DNA of 64,000 nucleotides from Sanguibacter antarcticus (GCF_002564005.1 NZ_PDJG01000001.1:186001-250000); one strand, 5' to 3'; counted from the stretch's first letter, positions 50,933 through 60,399 are shown. Notes: generated by a model not told the origin, from the sequence alone. A program made the numbers and translations.

Positions 50933-51814
50933 TCACGCGGCGAGAGCCAGCGTAGTTGTGTGGTGGGCGTTCTCGTAGTCGGCGGGGCTGAGGTAGGCGC
51001 AGGTCGAGTGCCGTCGGCGAGTGTTGTAGCGGATGATCCACGCGAAGACCTCGAGGCGTGCTGTCGCTGCGTCAGGCCAGCCGTGAGCGCCGGCGAGGGT
51101 CTCGCGTTTGAGGGAGGCGTTGAACGACTCGGCCCTCGCGTTGTCTGCGCTCGTGCCGACCTTGCCCATTGAGCGTTGGACGCCCAGGGGTTCACATAAC
51201 GTGGCGTAGTCCTTGGATGCATACTGGGCGCCGTGGTCGCTGTGGAAGATCGCGCCGGCCAGCGTGCCGCGCTGGCGAGCAGCGGCCAGGAGAGCGTCGG
51301 CGACCAGGTCGGTGCGCATGTGGTCAGCGATCGACCACCCGAACAGGCGGCGTGAGAAGCAGTCGATGACGGTGGCCAGGTAGAGGAAACCGTCATCGGC
51401 GCAGGGCAGGTAGGTGATGTCCCCGACGTACCGGGTGTTCGGCCCGGTCGCGGTGAAGTCGCGTTCGAGCAGGTCAGGGACGAGCTGGTCGTCCGGTGCG
51501 CTGATCGTGGTGCGCACCCGCCGGCGCAGCCTGGTCCCTGCGATGGCGCGGGCGCGCATCATGCGGGCCACGCGCTTGTGATTGACCCGCTCGTGCGCAC
51601 CTGCTCCGTCGTTGAGCTCGGCAGTGATCCGCGGGGCCCCGTAGGCGCCGTCCCTGGCGTGCACGGCCGCGACCCGCGCCGCCAGGTCCGCGTCCGCTCG
51701 GGCACATTCCTGGCGCGCCGGGGCAGCTTTGGACCAGGCGTAGAACGACGAACGTGAGACCTCCACGACCTCGCACAACCGCAACACCCGCGAAGGTGTC
51801 TTGGTGGTCGGCAA
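50933..51814 (-). CDS. IS3-family transposase OrfB (copy B)
   Basis: A 293-residue integrase-core protein. It retains TRYVGDITYLPC, FHSDHGAQYAS and AESFNASLKRE, so the catalytic DDE residues look intact. It normally needs fusion to OrfA, which is broken in this copy. Confidence 0.88.
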   Translation of the reverse strand: MPTTKTPSRVLRLCEVVEVSRSSFYAWSKAAPARQECARADADLAARVAAVHARDGAYGAPRITAELNDGAGAHERVNHKRVARMMRARAIAGTRLRRRVRTTISAPDDQLVPDLLERDFTATGPNTRYVGDITYLPCADDGFLYLATVIDCFSRRLFGWSIADHMRTDLVADALLAAARQRGTLAGAIFHSDHGAQYASKDYATLCEPLGVQRSMGKVGTSADNARAESFNASLKRETLAGAHGWPDAATARLEVFAWIIRYNTRRRHSTCAYLSPADYENAHHTTTLALAA

Positions 51815-51830
51815 CGAACTCCGAAGCGGC

Positions 51831-52166
51831 TCACCAGTTCGTCTCCCCGGCGAAATACTTCGCCGCCGCGCGCAGAATATCCCGTTCGGTGTTCAGCTTG
51901 CGCTCAGAATCTTCCAGATCCCTCACGCGTGCCCGCAGCCGAGCCAGCTCCTGCTCCTGCTCCGGAGTTTCATCGCCAGGCGGGGCCGGCGTGCGCGAGC
52001 GGGACTACCCGCGGATTGCTACCCCCGCGGCCTTCAACCAGTTCGACAGGGTCGTGTCCATGATCCCCAGATCCGCCGCGATCCCTGCGACCGTCGCCGT
52101 GGGCGTCGACCGATACAGCTCGACAGCGTCGCGCCGGAACTCCTCTGAGTACGTCTTCCTTGCCAT
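51831..52166 (-). pseudogene. IS3-family OrfA (copy B) with an in-frame TAG
   Basis: Matches OrfA of copy A (MARKTYSEEFRRDAVELYRS) but has TAG at 52005-52007, where copy A encodes His in IRGHSR. After it the frame continues to KYFAGETNW. Confidence 0.85.
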
Positions 52167-52236
52167 GATCAGATCTTCTCGCTTCCTCCAGGCAGAGCCC
52201 GAATTCAGCGTGTCCACGATCAGGGGTCAAGGCCCG

Positions 52237-52330
52237 ACCACGACGCACACTCGAAGGAAACACCCCCGCACACGCCCTCGAGCAACTACTGTCGAACCCA
52301 CCGAAACCCCTCATTGCGACGACCCTTTGA
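52237..52330 (+). pseudogene. IS30-like transposase C-terminal fragment
   Basis: Plus strand reads RRTLEGNTPAHALEQLLSNP then PKPLIATTL and stop, the usual tail of IS30-type transposases. It is truncated at the boundary with IS3 copy B. Confidence 0.5.
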
Positions 52331-52378
52331 GACCGCCCATGGGCCGCAGGACGTCTCATGTCGGCTCTTCGGACTTCC

Positions 52379-52530
52379 GGTGGGGGTGGCGACGCGCCGG
52401 CGAGCGTGGTGCTGGGTGATGTAGGTCGAGGTCCCCGAGGATCAGTAGCGACCAAGCAACCTGTTCTGAACGAGGACCTCGACCTACATCACCCAGCAAC
52501 CCGTCTCACCGGCGCGTCGCCACTCCCACC
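52379..52530. repeat. 152-bp palindromic miniature element
   Basis: Arms 52379-52437 and 52471-52530 are inverted copies with about ten differences. Both contain GGCGACGCGCCGG and GCTGGGTGATGTAGGTCGAG. A 33-base loop separates them. The right arm covers the last codons and stop of the membrane-protein gene that ends at 52506. It is unrelated to the TGTT family. Confidence 0.75.
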
Positions 52531-53189
52531 GCATCTGCGAAGAGCCTGTTGTGCCGAAGTGTCGCGATCCGCCAGGGCGTCAACCAGAACGCTGCGACAC
52601 CAGTCACGAGGAGCCCGACGCTTAGCCTCCAGGAGGCCATGGGGTCAGGGCCGTGGGCAGTGAACTCCCACCACCAATATGTGCCTCCTGAAGAGTCGTA
52701 TCCCCAGTAGATCAAGATGCACAGTACGAGGCACGGCCCCACCCAACAGAACCGCCAGCCCAGCAAACGCCCTGAGAGCAAGGCCAGGCCGAACCAGGCG
52801 ATGAGTGCTCGGGCGGTTGTCGGCACCGTTGCGGAGCCAGACGCAAAAGCGCTAGCGCCAATCATTAGAGTGCTCCCGCCGAGGAACAACAAGGTGAGTC
52901 CCCTGACCTCCATGCGGCGCAGAGCGTGTCCGGCAGCGTCCTCAAGCGCGGCCAGCTGGCTCGTCAGAACCAGCGCCGGGAGCATTCCCGGCGCGACAGA
53001 CAGGAGCCTCGAGAAAGAGATTGTGGTACCGCCTGCAGATGCGCTTGGCGCGCCGACTTCCACCCCACCGAAGAATGCGGCCAGAAGGCAGACGGCGGTC
53101 ACCAGCCCTATGAGCGTCGGCACATGACGCGTTCGGGCAAAGACTATTGTCTCGCGAAGCCCCGAGGCGATCTTGGAACTACGAGGCAC
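52506..53189 (-). CDS. membrane protein of a three-gene ABC system
   Basis: A 227-residue protein with about six hydrophobic helices (HVPTLIGLVTAVCLLAAFFGG, LTLLFLGGSTLMIGASAFAS, LVLCILIYWGY, LLVTGVAAFWLTP). It starts at a GTG that lies within the end of the upstream gene and ends inside a palindromic element, so the native C-terminus may have been replaced. No named family recognised. Confidence 0.6.
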   Translation of the reverse strand: MPRSSKIASGLRETIVFARTRHVPTLIGLVTAVCLLAAFFGGVEVGAPSASAGGTTISFSRLLSVAPGMLPALVLTSQLAALEDAAGHALRRMEVRGLTLLFLGGSTLMIGASAFASGSATVPTTARALIAWFGLALLSGRLLGWRFCWVGPCLVLCILIYWGYDSSGGTYWWWEFTAHGPDPMASWRLSVGLLVTGVAAFWLTPWRIATLRHNRLFADAVGVATRR

Positions 53190-54453
53190 TGCAATATGTG
53201 GTGGTCGTGCTCCGAATTACCTCGGCTACCCATATGGCCTGCTCCGCGTCGTCGAGCTCACGGGCAACCTGCTGCCCCTTAGCCCAGGCGCTCTGGAGCT
53301 CGTCGGGGGCATCGGTCGTATAGTCCTGGGCGCCTCCACCCGCAAGGCGGTACTCCAGCCACGCATACACCTGCTCTATTCCTGATTCTGGGTCGATCGG
53401 ATCGTCCACTTTGCAAGTGGCGAAGACGCTAGAAGTGATAGCTGAGGCGACTCCTTGGGCCAAAGCCCAACGGCTTCCTTCAGAGATGTCGAACTCCGGG
53501 TCGAAGGTGCCAGCGACTTCCCGCTCGATCCCATCTTCGCCCCACACCGTTGAGCTCGACAGCGAGTAGTCCACGATTCTGGTAGGCAAATCGAGGTCCA
53601 ACGGCAGCGTCGCAACCCGCGCATCGACCTCCTCCACAAGAGAGACGTACTTCTGGTGCTCCGGCCACAGGCAGTACGTGATGGTCCGGTCGATACACAG
53701 GGGTGCAGCCACAGGCGCACGGGGCGCGAGTACCGTGGTGTTCAGCATGGTAGTCACGACTAGAGCGAGCATCACCGCGACTGCGGCCAGCCCCTGACGA
53801 TGCTTCTGTGCGACGGCCTTGGCCGGCAACATGCACACAGCCAGGCAGAAAATCGCCAGGACGACCAGGCGCAGGGTGACCACACCAAGTTCAATGGTGA
53901 CCCACGGGGGGCCAGATACAGGGTTGGCCTGGGTGGGAGGCCCAATCAGGGAGATGAATATAAACCAACTGAAGAAGGCGGTGGCGGCCGCGAACGCGGG
54001 ACCCATCACTCTTCCGACCGCCCATCCCCACGCGGCAGCCATCACCACAAGAAAGAGTCCCAGTAGCGTGTACCCAGCGTAGAAATCCAGTCCCGGGGCA
54101 CCCTCCCTAGCAGTGACCACAGCTGCTGCCGTTACGACGACGGCGTACGCAAGGAGTAACCAAACCAGACTGGCGGAAAACCGCAGTGCCTCGAGGAGTG
54201 CTGGTCGTCGCACCGTCGCAGCCGTCTGCTCGCGCACTCGGAAAGCGTCCGTACGGGCGCAAGCCCACGCAGACAGGCCTGCGGCGAACAGGCTGAGGAA
54301 GAATGCCGACGCCACAACAACCGCGCCCGCCTCAGGCCAGATACCGATCCAGAACGTATTGCGCTGAAAGATGATGACGACACCGAGGACGGCGAGTGGG
54401 AGGACAGCCCAGCGAGTGAAGCTCGTTCGCAGGTGAAGGAGGGCAAGTCTCAT
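53179..54453 (-). CDS. ABC transporter membrane protein with an extracellular domain
   Basis: A 424-residue protein. The first 240 residues contain six or seven hydrophobic helices (LAVLGVVIIFQRNTFWIGIW, VVVTAAAVVTA, FLVVMAAAWGWAVGRVMG). The last 180 are soluble, with paired cysteines (LCIDRTITYCLWPEH) and a helical end. Its ATG overlaps the ATPase stop. It is probably the permease of an exporter; the substrate is unknown. Confidence 0.65.
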   Translation of the reverse strand: MRLALLHLRTSFTRWAVLPLAVLGVVIIFQRNTFWIGIWPEAGAVVVASAFFLSLFAAGLSAWACARTDAFRVREQTAATVRRPALLEALRFSASLVWLLLAYAVVVTAAAVVTAREGAPGLDFYAGYTLLGLFLVVMAAAWGWAVGRVMGPAFAAATAFFSWFIFISLIGPPTQANPVSGPPWVTIELGVVTLRLVVLAIFCLAVCMLPAKAVAQKHRQGLAAVAVMLALVVTTMLNTTVLAPRAPVAAPLCIDRTITYCLWPEHQKYVSLVEEVDARVATLPLDLDLPTRIVDYSLSSSTVWGEDGIEREVAGTFDPEFDISEGSRWALAQGVASAITSSVFATCKVDDPIDPESGIEQVYAWLEYRLAGGGAQDYTTDAPDELQSAWAKGQQVARELDDAEQAIWVAEVIRSTTTTYCSAS

Positions 54454-55256
54454 GCGACGCGATCTCCTTGGGCTAGCAGGCTGATGTAACCCCGTTCGAT
54501 ACTGGTGTTGCCTGGCCCACCATCATCCTTGGTCTTGAGCTCTTTCGTCGTTCCGGTGAAGATGATCGATCCCTTGTCCATCACGATCACCCGGTCGCAG
54601 ACGGCGTCGACGTCGTCCGTCAGGTGGGTGCTCAAAAGCACCGCAGTCCCTGTGAGTCCACGGAGAAGGTTGCGAAAATCGATCCGCTGTTCCGGATCGA
54701 GCCCGACAGTCGGTTCGTCGAGCAGTGCGATCGCGGGACGGCCGACGATCGCCCATGCAATCCCGGCTCTCTGGCGCATACCGCCGGAGAGTCGTCCCAT
54801 CTTCTCTCGCGCACGGTCGGCGAGGCCAACATAGGAAAGCGCCTCGTTGGTGTCCTCCGTTCGCTCTGCCCTCGGAACGCCTCGGACCCACGCGCCGTAG
54901 AAGACAAAGTCGAAGACGCTCATCGCTGGGTCGTAGCCGAAGCCCTGAGGCAGGTATCCCAATGATCGCCGCGCCGCGCGCGCAAGTCTCTCCGAGTGGA
55001 CGTCCTGACCGCAGATTTCCAGACGTCCGCCCCGCAGGGGCTGCACCGTAGCGAGCGTCCGAAGAAGAGTGGTCTTGCCCGCTCCGTTTGGTCCGAGCAA
55101 CGCGATCGTCCCCGCCTCCAGGCGGATCGAAACGTCGGCGAGTACAGACGTGTGCCCGTACCCCTGTGAAACATGTTCGGCGATCAACAACCTGAGCCTC
55201 GGATCTGTCGGTTCGTTGAGAGGAGGGGCTGAGATGGCGTCAGTCGACCACGCCAT
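54450..55256 (-). CDS. ABC transporter ATPase
   Basis: A 268-residue ATPase of the ABC-2 exporter type: Walker A GPNGAGKTT, SLGYLPQGFGYDPAMS, signature LSGGMRQRAGIAWA, Walker B ALLDEPTVGLDP, and the switch STHLTDDVDAV. Its ATG lies only four bases from the ISL3 copy 2 boundary, so its native promoter, and perhaps some N-terminal codons, were removed by the IS. It heads an operon with the two membrane proteins downstream. Confidence 0.88.
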   Translation of the reverse strand: MAWSTDAISAPPLNEPTDPRLRLLIAEHVSQGYGHTSVLADVSIRLEAGTIALLGPNGAGKTTLLRTLATVQPLRGGRLEICGQDVHSERLARAARRSLGYLPQGFGYDPAMSVFDFVFYGAWVRGVPRAERTEDTNEALSYVGLADRAREKMGRLSGGMRQRAGIAWAIVGRPAIALLDEPTVGLDPEQRIDFRNLLRGLTGTAVLLSTHLTDDVDAVCDRVIVMDKGSIIFTGTTKELKTKDDGGPGNTSIERGYISLLAQGDRVA

Positions 55257-55259
55257 AGT

Positions 55260-56681
55260 GGCTCATCGCAAACGAGGGTGTAGCTGGGTGGGCGCGTCGT
55301 TGCGGGATGAGGGTCGAGGTCTTCCGATGATGGAGGTTCCTACGCCGCCCACCTGAAAGACCTCGACGTGTCTGACGCTACCTTCACGCGCCCCGATCTG
55401 ACCACATTCTGCCGTCTTGACGAGCTGGGCCTGGAGGCGATCGGGCAGCGCCTGGAGCCTGATCGGGCTGTCTTGGCGTGCCGGATCACCGAGCCGGACA
55501 ACTGGTGCCGGCGGTGCGGGTGCGAGGGGATCTTTCGAGACAGTGTCACTCGTGAGCTCGCGCACGAACCTCTGGGTTGGCGGCCGACCACGCTCGTGCT
55601 CACGGTGCGCCGCTACCAGTGCACGGGCTGCTCTCATGTGTGGCGCCAAGACACCAACGCCGCGGCCGAGCCGCGTTCGAAGATCTCCCGCCGCGGCCTG
55701 CGCTGGGCGCTGGAAGGCCTGGTCCTCCAGCACCTCACGGTGGCCCGGATCGCCGAAGGCCTCGCGGTCGCTTGGAACACCGCCAACGCGGCCGTCTTGG
55801 CAGAAGGTCGCCGTCGCTTGATCGCCGACCCCCGCCGTTTTGAGACGGTGACGACGATCGGGGTTGATGAGCACGTCTGGCGCCACACCCGCCACGGCGA
55901 CAAATACGTGACCGTCATCATTGATCTCACCCCGATCCGGGGCGGGACCGGCCCCTCCCGGCTCCTGGACATGGTCGCCGGCCGCTCCAAGCAGGTCTTC
56001 AAGACCTGGCTCTCTGGCCGCCCCCAGGACTGGCGCGACGGGGTCGAAGTGGTCGCGATGGATGGGTTCACCGGCTTCAAGACCGCCGCCGCCGAAGAGC
56101 TCCCCCAGGCGGTCGCGGTGATGGATCCGTTCCACGTCGTCCGTCTCGCCGGGGACGCCTTGGACCGTTGCCGGCGCCGCGTTCAGCACGACCTGCACGG
56201 CCACCGCGGCCGCCGAGACGACCCGCTCTACCGCGCCCGCCGGACCTTGCACACCGGCGCCAGTCTCCTCACCCAGAAGCAGACTGCCCGGATCGCGGCA
56301 CTGTTCGCCAGTGACGAGCATGTTCAGGTTGAGGCGACCTGGGGCATCTACCAGGCGATGGTCACCGCCTACCGCGAACCCGACCGCGCCAGAGGCAAAG
56401 CCCTGATGGAAACCCTGATCACCTCGGTCACCTCCGGCGTTCCGGCCGCCCTGACCGAGATCATCACCCTCGGTCGAACACTCAAGAAACGAGCCATCGA
56501 CGTCCTGGCCTACTTCGACCGCCCCGGCACCAGCAACGGACCTACCGAAGCCATCAACGGCCGTCTCGAGCACCTGCGCGGCTCGGCCCTCGGCTTCCGG
56601 AACCTGACGAACTACATCGCCAGATCGCTGCTCGAAGCCGGCGGCTTCAGACCGCTCCTACACTCTGGATTGCGATGAGCC
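55260..56681 (+). mobile_element. ISL3-family insertion sequence, copy 2
   Basis: 1422 bp with the same ends and apparently the same sequence as copy 1. Flanking octamers GCCATAGT and GCCTTACT are not identical, so there is no clean target repeat. Confidence 0.92.
55368..56678 (+). CDS. ISL3-family transposase (copy 2)
   Basis: The 436-residue protein is identical to the product of 28671-29981, with zinc-finger-like cysteines and the DDE core intact. Identity at protein level, and as far as I can see at DNA level, means very recent transposition or duplication. Confidence 0.95.
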   Translation: MSDATFTRPDLTTFCRLDELGLEAIGQRLEPDRAVLACRITEPDNWCRRCGCEGIFRDSVTRELAHEPLGWRPTTLVLTVRRYQCTGCSHVWRQDTNAAAEPRSKISRRGLRWALEGLVLQHLTVARIAEGLAVAWNTANAAVLAEGRRRLIADPRRFETVTTIGVDEHVWRHTRHGDKYVTVIIDLTPIRGGTGPSRLLDMVAGRSKQVFKTWLSGRPQDWRDGVEVVAMDGFTGFKTAAAEELPQAVAVMDPFHVVRLAGDALDRCRRRVQHDLHGHRGRRDDPLYRARRTLHTGASLLTQKQTARIAALFASDEHVQVEATWGIYQAMVTAYREPDRARGKALMETLITSVTSGVPAALTEIITLGRTLKKRAIDVLAYFDRPGTSNGPTEAINGRLEHLRGSALGFRNLTNYIARSLLEAGGFRPLLHSGLR

Positions 56682-56684
56682 GCC

Positions 56685-57182
56685 TTACTCCCCGGCGGCG
56701 AGGGCCCCGGCCCACATGGAATCGTCGGCAAAGGTCGTCTCTGAGACGACCAGTCGGTGGGGTGCGACGCGTGCCGCGTACGGGCCGTCGACGGGAATGA
56801 TGACGATCGACGAGAGCCCAGCATCCTTCCCGCTCAATGATCTGCTCGCGAGAATGGTGCGTCGTGGTGGACGCCCCTGGCCGAGGACCTCAGTGTTGAT
56901 CCGTTGCCGTGTCGCGTTCGACCACTCTCGTAGGGCAGGCATGTCGAGCCCGTCCATGCCGAGGACCGCCTGCCACGGCGGTGCGTTGCTCGTGTGCTCA
57001 CCACGCGCTGCAGCGCGCCAGAGCGTCGACCACGCGGCCTCGAGACCAGCGGAGTCGGGACGGGTGGATGTTCCAGTCGGTGGACGGGGCGACGGGGGTT
57101 CCAGGTCAGGAGGGCCGTCGAGGTCCCAAGCCGCTCGGACGAACAACAGCCGGACCAACGTGCCCGGAACGTCGAGCTCCAT
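56685..57182 (-). CDS. hypothetical protein beside ISL3
   Basis: A 165-residue protein, LVRLLFVRAAWDLDGPPDLE at the start and PWQAVLGMDGLDMPALREWS in the middle, ending DDSMWAGALAAGE. Composition and length fit a real cytoplasmic protein, and the stop lies four bases from the IS end, so the native C-terminus may have been altered. No family recognised. Confidence 0.5.
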   Translation of the reverse strand: MELDVPGTLVRLLFVRAAWDLDGPPDLEPPSPRPPTGTSTRPDSAGLEAAWSTLWRAAARGEHTSNAPPWQAVLGMDGLDMPALREWSNATRQRINTEVLGQGRPPRRTILASRSLSGKDAGLSSIVIIPVDGPYAARVAPHRLVVSETTFADDSMWAGALAAGE

Positions 57183-57395
57183 CGCACCATCATCCCTCGC
57201 TCGGAGGCCACGACATCAAGTCGGCCTCGGTAGGTATTCGGAACACGAAAAGGAGGGCCAGGAGAGCATTCCATCATGGTGCTGTTGACCTATACGTGAT
57301 CTTGGGTACTCTACTCATGGTCGGGCATGGTTTGACGCGGGATCTGGTGAAAATTTCCTTGCTGCTCGCCGCCCATCTTACGAACAGGGGGCTTT

Positions 57396-58637
57396 GTGGT
57401 CTCATTCGAGAACGATATCTTGTGGCATGTCTATCCGTTGGGATTCACCGGTGCTCCGGTGCATACCGCGCACGACGCTCGGCCGCGGCTGGGCCATCTG
57501 GAGGCGTGGCTCGACTACGCCGTCGAGCTCGGTGTCTCAGGTCTTGTCCTCGGCCCGGTCTTCGCGTCCGAGACTCACGGCTACGACAGCATCGACCAGT
57601 ACCGGATCGACCCGCGTCTGGGTGACGACGCCAATTTCGACACGTTCGTCTCCGCTTGCAAGGAGCGAGGGCTCCGGCTCGTGCTCGACGGGGTGTTCAA
57701 TCACGTCGGAGCCGGCCACCCATGGTTGGGTCGCGCGCTGAGCGAAGGTCCAGCCGGGGAATACGCTGACTTCTTCCGCATCGACTGGTCCGATCCGAGC
57801 AAGCCTCTCCTCGGAGACTTCGAGGGCCATGCATCGCTCGTCGCGCTCAATCATGACTCTCCCGCTGTCGCGGAGTACGTCATCGACGTCATGACGAGGT
57901 GGCTCGCCCGCGGTGTCGACGGGTGGCGGCTCGACGCCGCCTATGCGGTGCCCTCACGGTTCTGGGCCGAGGTGCTGCCTGCCGTCCGTGCTGTGCACCC
58001 CGAGGCGTGGTTCCTCGGTGAGGTCATCCACGGCGACTATGCGACGATCGCCGCCGACACAGGCATCGACTCGATCACGCAGTACGAGCTGTGGAAAGCG
58101 CTCTGGAGCAGTCTTGCCGACCGCAACTACTTCGAGCTCGACTGGACGCTCGCTCGGCACAGCGAGTTCGCGAGCACCCAGCTACCAGCCACCTTTGTCG
58201 GCAACCACGACGTAACACGCATCGCGACGTCAGCCGGACCCCACGGGGGCGTCCTCGCGCTGGTCGTGCTCATGACCGTAGCCGGGATCCCGTCCATCTA
58301 CTACGGGGACGAGCAGGCGTTCACCGGCACCAAGGAGGACCGCGCAGGCGGAGACGACGCCGTCCGTCCCGCGATGCCGCAGTCTCCCGCGGACCTCGCT
58401 CCTTGGGGAGCTGAGATGCTCCGCACCCACCAGCAGCTGATCGGTCTCCGCCGTCGCAACCCGTGGCTCGTCCGCTCGACGACCACGACCACCCACCTCA
58501 GCAACACTCGCTACGCCTACACAGCACGCCCGGCCACGGGCCCCGGGGCGCTGCACGTCGAGCTCGACATCACCGACGGACATCACGCCCTCGTGAGAGA
58601 CGACGCCGGCACCGTGGTCTTCTCCTACGACGGCTGA
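57396..58637 (+). CDS. GH13 alpha-amylase-family glycosidase
   Basis: A 413-residue intracellular GH13 enzyme. The GTG at 57396 has AGGGGG six bases upstream. The barrel shows GVFNHVGAGHP near residue 100, the nucleophile Asp180 in GVDGWRLDAA, the acid/base Glu209 in FLGEVIHGD, and Asp272 in FVGNHD. SIYYGDEQAFTG and the short C-terminal beta domain complete it. The family cleaves or transfers alpha-glucosidic bonds; at this length a cyclomaltodextrinase/neopullulanase-like or trehalose-related activity is possible. A nearly identical, truncated copy lies at 62296-63252. Confidence 0.9.
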   Translation: MVSFENDILWHVYPLGFTGAPVHTAHDARPRLGHLEAWLDYAVELGVSGLVLGPVFASETHGYDSIDQYRIDPRLGDDANFDTFVSACKERGLRLVLDGVFNHVGAGHPWLGRALSEGPAGEYADFFRIDWSDPSKPLLGDFEGHASLVALNHDSPAVAEYVIDVMTRWLARGVDGWRLDAAYAVPSRFWAEVLPAVRAVHPEAWFLGEVIHGDYATIAADTGIDSITQYELWKALWSSLADRNYFELDWTLARHSEFASTQLPATFVGNHDVTRIATSAGPHGGVLALVVLMTVAGIPSIYYGDEQAFTGTKEDRAGGDDAVRPAMPQSPADLAPWGAEMLRTHQQLIGLRRRNPWLVRSTTTTTHLSNTRYAYTARPATGPGALHVELDITDGHHALVRDDAGTVVFSYDG

Positions 58638-58641
58638 CCCC
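57681..58641. repeat. about 960-bp direct repeat, GH13 copy 1
   Basis: Matches 62296-63256 from GTGCTCGACGG to GACCCC after the stop; the only difference I saw is GTGGTC against GTGCTC near the 3' end of the gene (58616 region). Confidence 0.9.
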
Positions 58642-58842
58642 TGCACCAGCCTCGGAGTGAACAGGTCTCGCACCGTTCGCACCGCCTCTGACGGGACCGA
58701 CCGCCCCGCTATCGCGCTCCACCATGAGCGGTGGCGTCTTGCGGAGTGCGACCTGGTGGGCGGGGCTGGAAGGCATCGGGGTCGACCGATGGTGCCGTTG
58801 GTGGTCGCGGTGACCATCAATGAATGATGATGGGGGGAGATC

Positions 58843-60036
58843 GTGAGGGGAATCGCGGAGGCGTTTCGCCGGTACTCAGACCTGTTGTGCCAAAGCGATA
58901 TTCGACGATCGTTCTGGGCGGCACTGGCGGGAAAATTCCAGCCCGGTATGTATGGTTTGAGTCTATTTCTTGTTCTCTCGAGCCACTTTGACTACGGCGA
59001 GGCTGCCTTGGTTTCTTCGGGTGCGGCACTAGGGTCGATGACCACGCCGCTGCGTGGCCGGATGCTGGATCGTTTCGGATATGGCCCGGTACTGTGGCCC
59101 TTGCTTGCTCTGCACCTTGCAGGCTTGGGAGTGCTCTTGGGAGCAGTCGAGAAGGCGCTCTCGCTACCTGTGCTGTTCAGCCTGACCGTGTTCGTCTCGA
59201 TGGTGATGCCGCCTGTCGGAACAGTGACGCGCGTCATGTGGCAAGCTCGGACGAGTGGTGACTCACGCACCACCGCTCTCGCACTGGACGCGATCTTGGC
59301 CGACCTCGGATTCATGGTCGGTCCGATACTTGCTGTTGTCATCGCTCACGCAGTTCACCCGAGCGCGAGTCTCATCGTTTGCGGTGGACTGATGGCTGTT
59401 TCCGTACCGCTAGCGCTACGCGGTGCGGTCAGGGGCTCATCCTTGCGCCCTCGTGAGCGTGGCCATTGGGCCGGGCCATTGCAGCGAGCGGCTGCGCGCC
59501 GAATATTTGCTACGGCAATGTTCTTCTTCTTCGGCGTGAGCTCGGTAGAGATCGTGCTGGCGTCATATGGTTCGGGCGAGGAGGTCACTGTGGCTGGCGG
59601 GGTGCTGCTCGGTATCGTTGCTGGCGCTAGCATGATTGGGGGATTTATTCTCGGCGGCGTTTCTTCGTGTCTCACAAAGAATCTGATGCGTCCCGAGGTC
59701 GTTTTGGGTGCGATTTCCTGTGCGGTGTTGATCCTTGCAGGTGCTTTGGCGCTCGTGCCAGATCTTGCCTATGTGGCTTGCGTCATTGTAGGAATTTTTC
59801 TCGGCCCTTGCTTCGCGGCGATCTACGGCGCGGCCGGGGATATCGCGACCGTGGGCGAAGAGTCGGAAACTCAATCGTGGGTAGCCAGCTCCATGATGGT
59901 CGGAGGGGCGTTGGGCACCGCTGTCGGTGGATGGGGTGTGCAGCAGTATGGACTTGCCGCGACCGTGATGATGGCGGGGGTCGCGATGATGCTCGGTGCG
60001 ATGGCTGGGCATTTTTCCCCGCGATCGCGCGCATGA
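58843..60036 (+). CDS. MFS transporter
   Basis: A 397-residue major facilitator protein with about 12 helices. The family loop reads LRGRMLDRFGYGPVL near residue 70, and the second half has GILGG-like turns (GASMIGGFILGGVSS). The GTG start is behind GGGGGGAG. Its codon use is noticeably more A/T-tolerant than that of the GH13 gene (for example ttgagtctatttcttgttctc), which hints at a different origin. Related proteins are often annotated as drug or sugar efflux; the substrate is unknown. Confidence 0.85.
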   Translation: MRGIAEAFRRYSDLLCQSDIRRSFWAALAGKFQPGMYGLSLFLVLSSHFDYGEAALVSSGAALGSMTTPLRGRMLDRFGYGPVLWPLLALHLAGLGVLLGAVEKALSLPVLFSLTVFVSMVMPPVGTVTRVMWQARTSGDSRTTALALDAILADLGFMVGPILAVVIAHAVHPSASLIVCGGLMAVSVPLALRGAVRGSSLRPRERGHWAGPLQRAAARRIFATAMFFFFGVSSVEIVLASYGSGEEVTVAGGVLLGIVAGASMIGGFILGGVSSCLTKNLMRPEVVLGAISCAVLILAGALALVPDLAYVACVIVGIFLGPCFAAIYGAAGDIATVGEESETQSWVASSMMVGGALGTAVGGWGVQQYGLAATVMMAGVAMMLGAMAGHFSPRSRA

Positions 60037-60061
60037 TCTGAGAGGGTCACCGCAAAACGGG

Positions 60062-60233
60062 CTCATCATAATCGAGGTGAAGTTGGGTTCTGAAGCCGCC
60101 GGTCTCGAGGGGGTCTCTGGTGATGTTGTTGGTGAGGTCGCGGAAGTCCAGGGCGGAGCCGCGTAGGTGTTCGAGTCGTCCGTTGATCGCCTTGGTGGGT
60201 CCGTTGGATGTGCTGGGATGGTCTAAGTGGGTC
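60062..60233 (-). pseudogene. 3' remnant of a second ISL3-type element
   Basis: Minus strand reads HPSTSNGPTKAINGRLEHLR then DFRDLTNNITRDPLETGGFR, about 80 percent like the end of the intact ISL3 transposase, and a matching element end (complement of ATTATGATGAGCC) lies at 60060. It is a different, older relative of the two intact copies. Confidence 0.8.
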
Positions 60234-60399
60234 GGGACGCATGACGTATTTTGGATGGTCTTCAACATGGCAAGAAGATGCGAGAATCGCTAGCGGCCTC
60301 GGAGAACGTGGAGTATGTGCCTCCTTTCAAAGGATCGTAGCCGGACGGCGGCGCCGTATTATTTTTGCCATCTCTTGTCTCTTGAGCCATCAAGTTCGT

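Larger units (their letters stand above)
50896..52236 (-). mobile_element. IS3-family insertion sequence, copy B
   Basis: About 1341 bp with the same CGGGGCTTGACCCC...GGGGTCAAGGCCCG ends as copy A but roughly 10-15 percent different inside. It lies between the sigma operon and other IS remnants. Its OrfA carries a stop, so it is probably immobile on its own. Confidence 0.85.
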
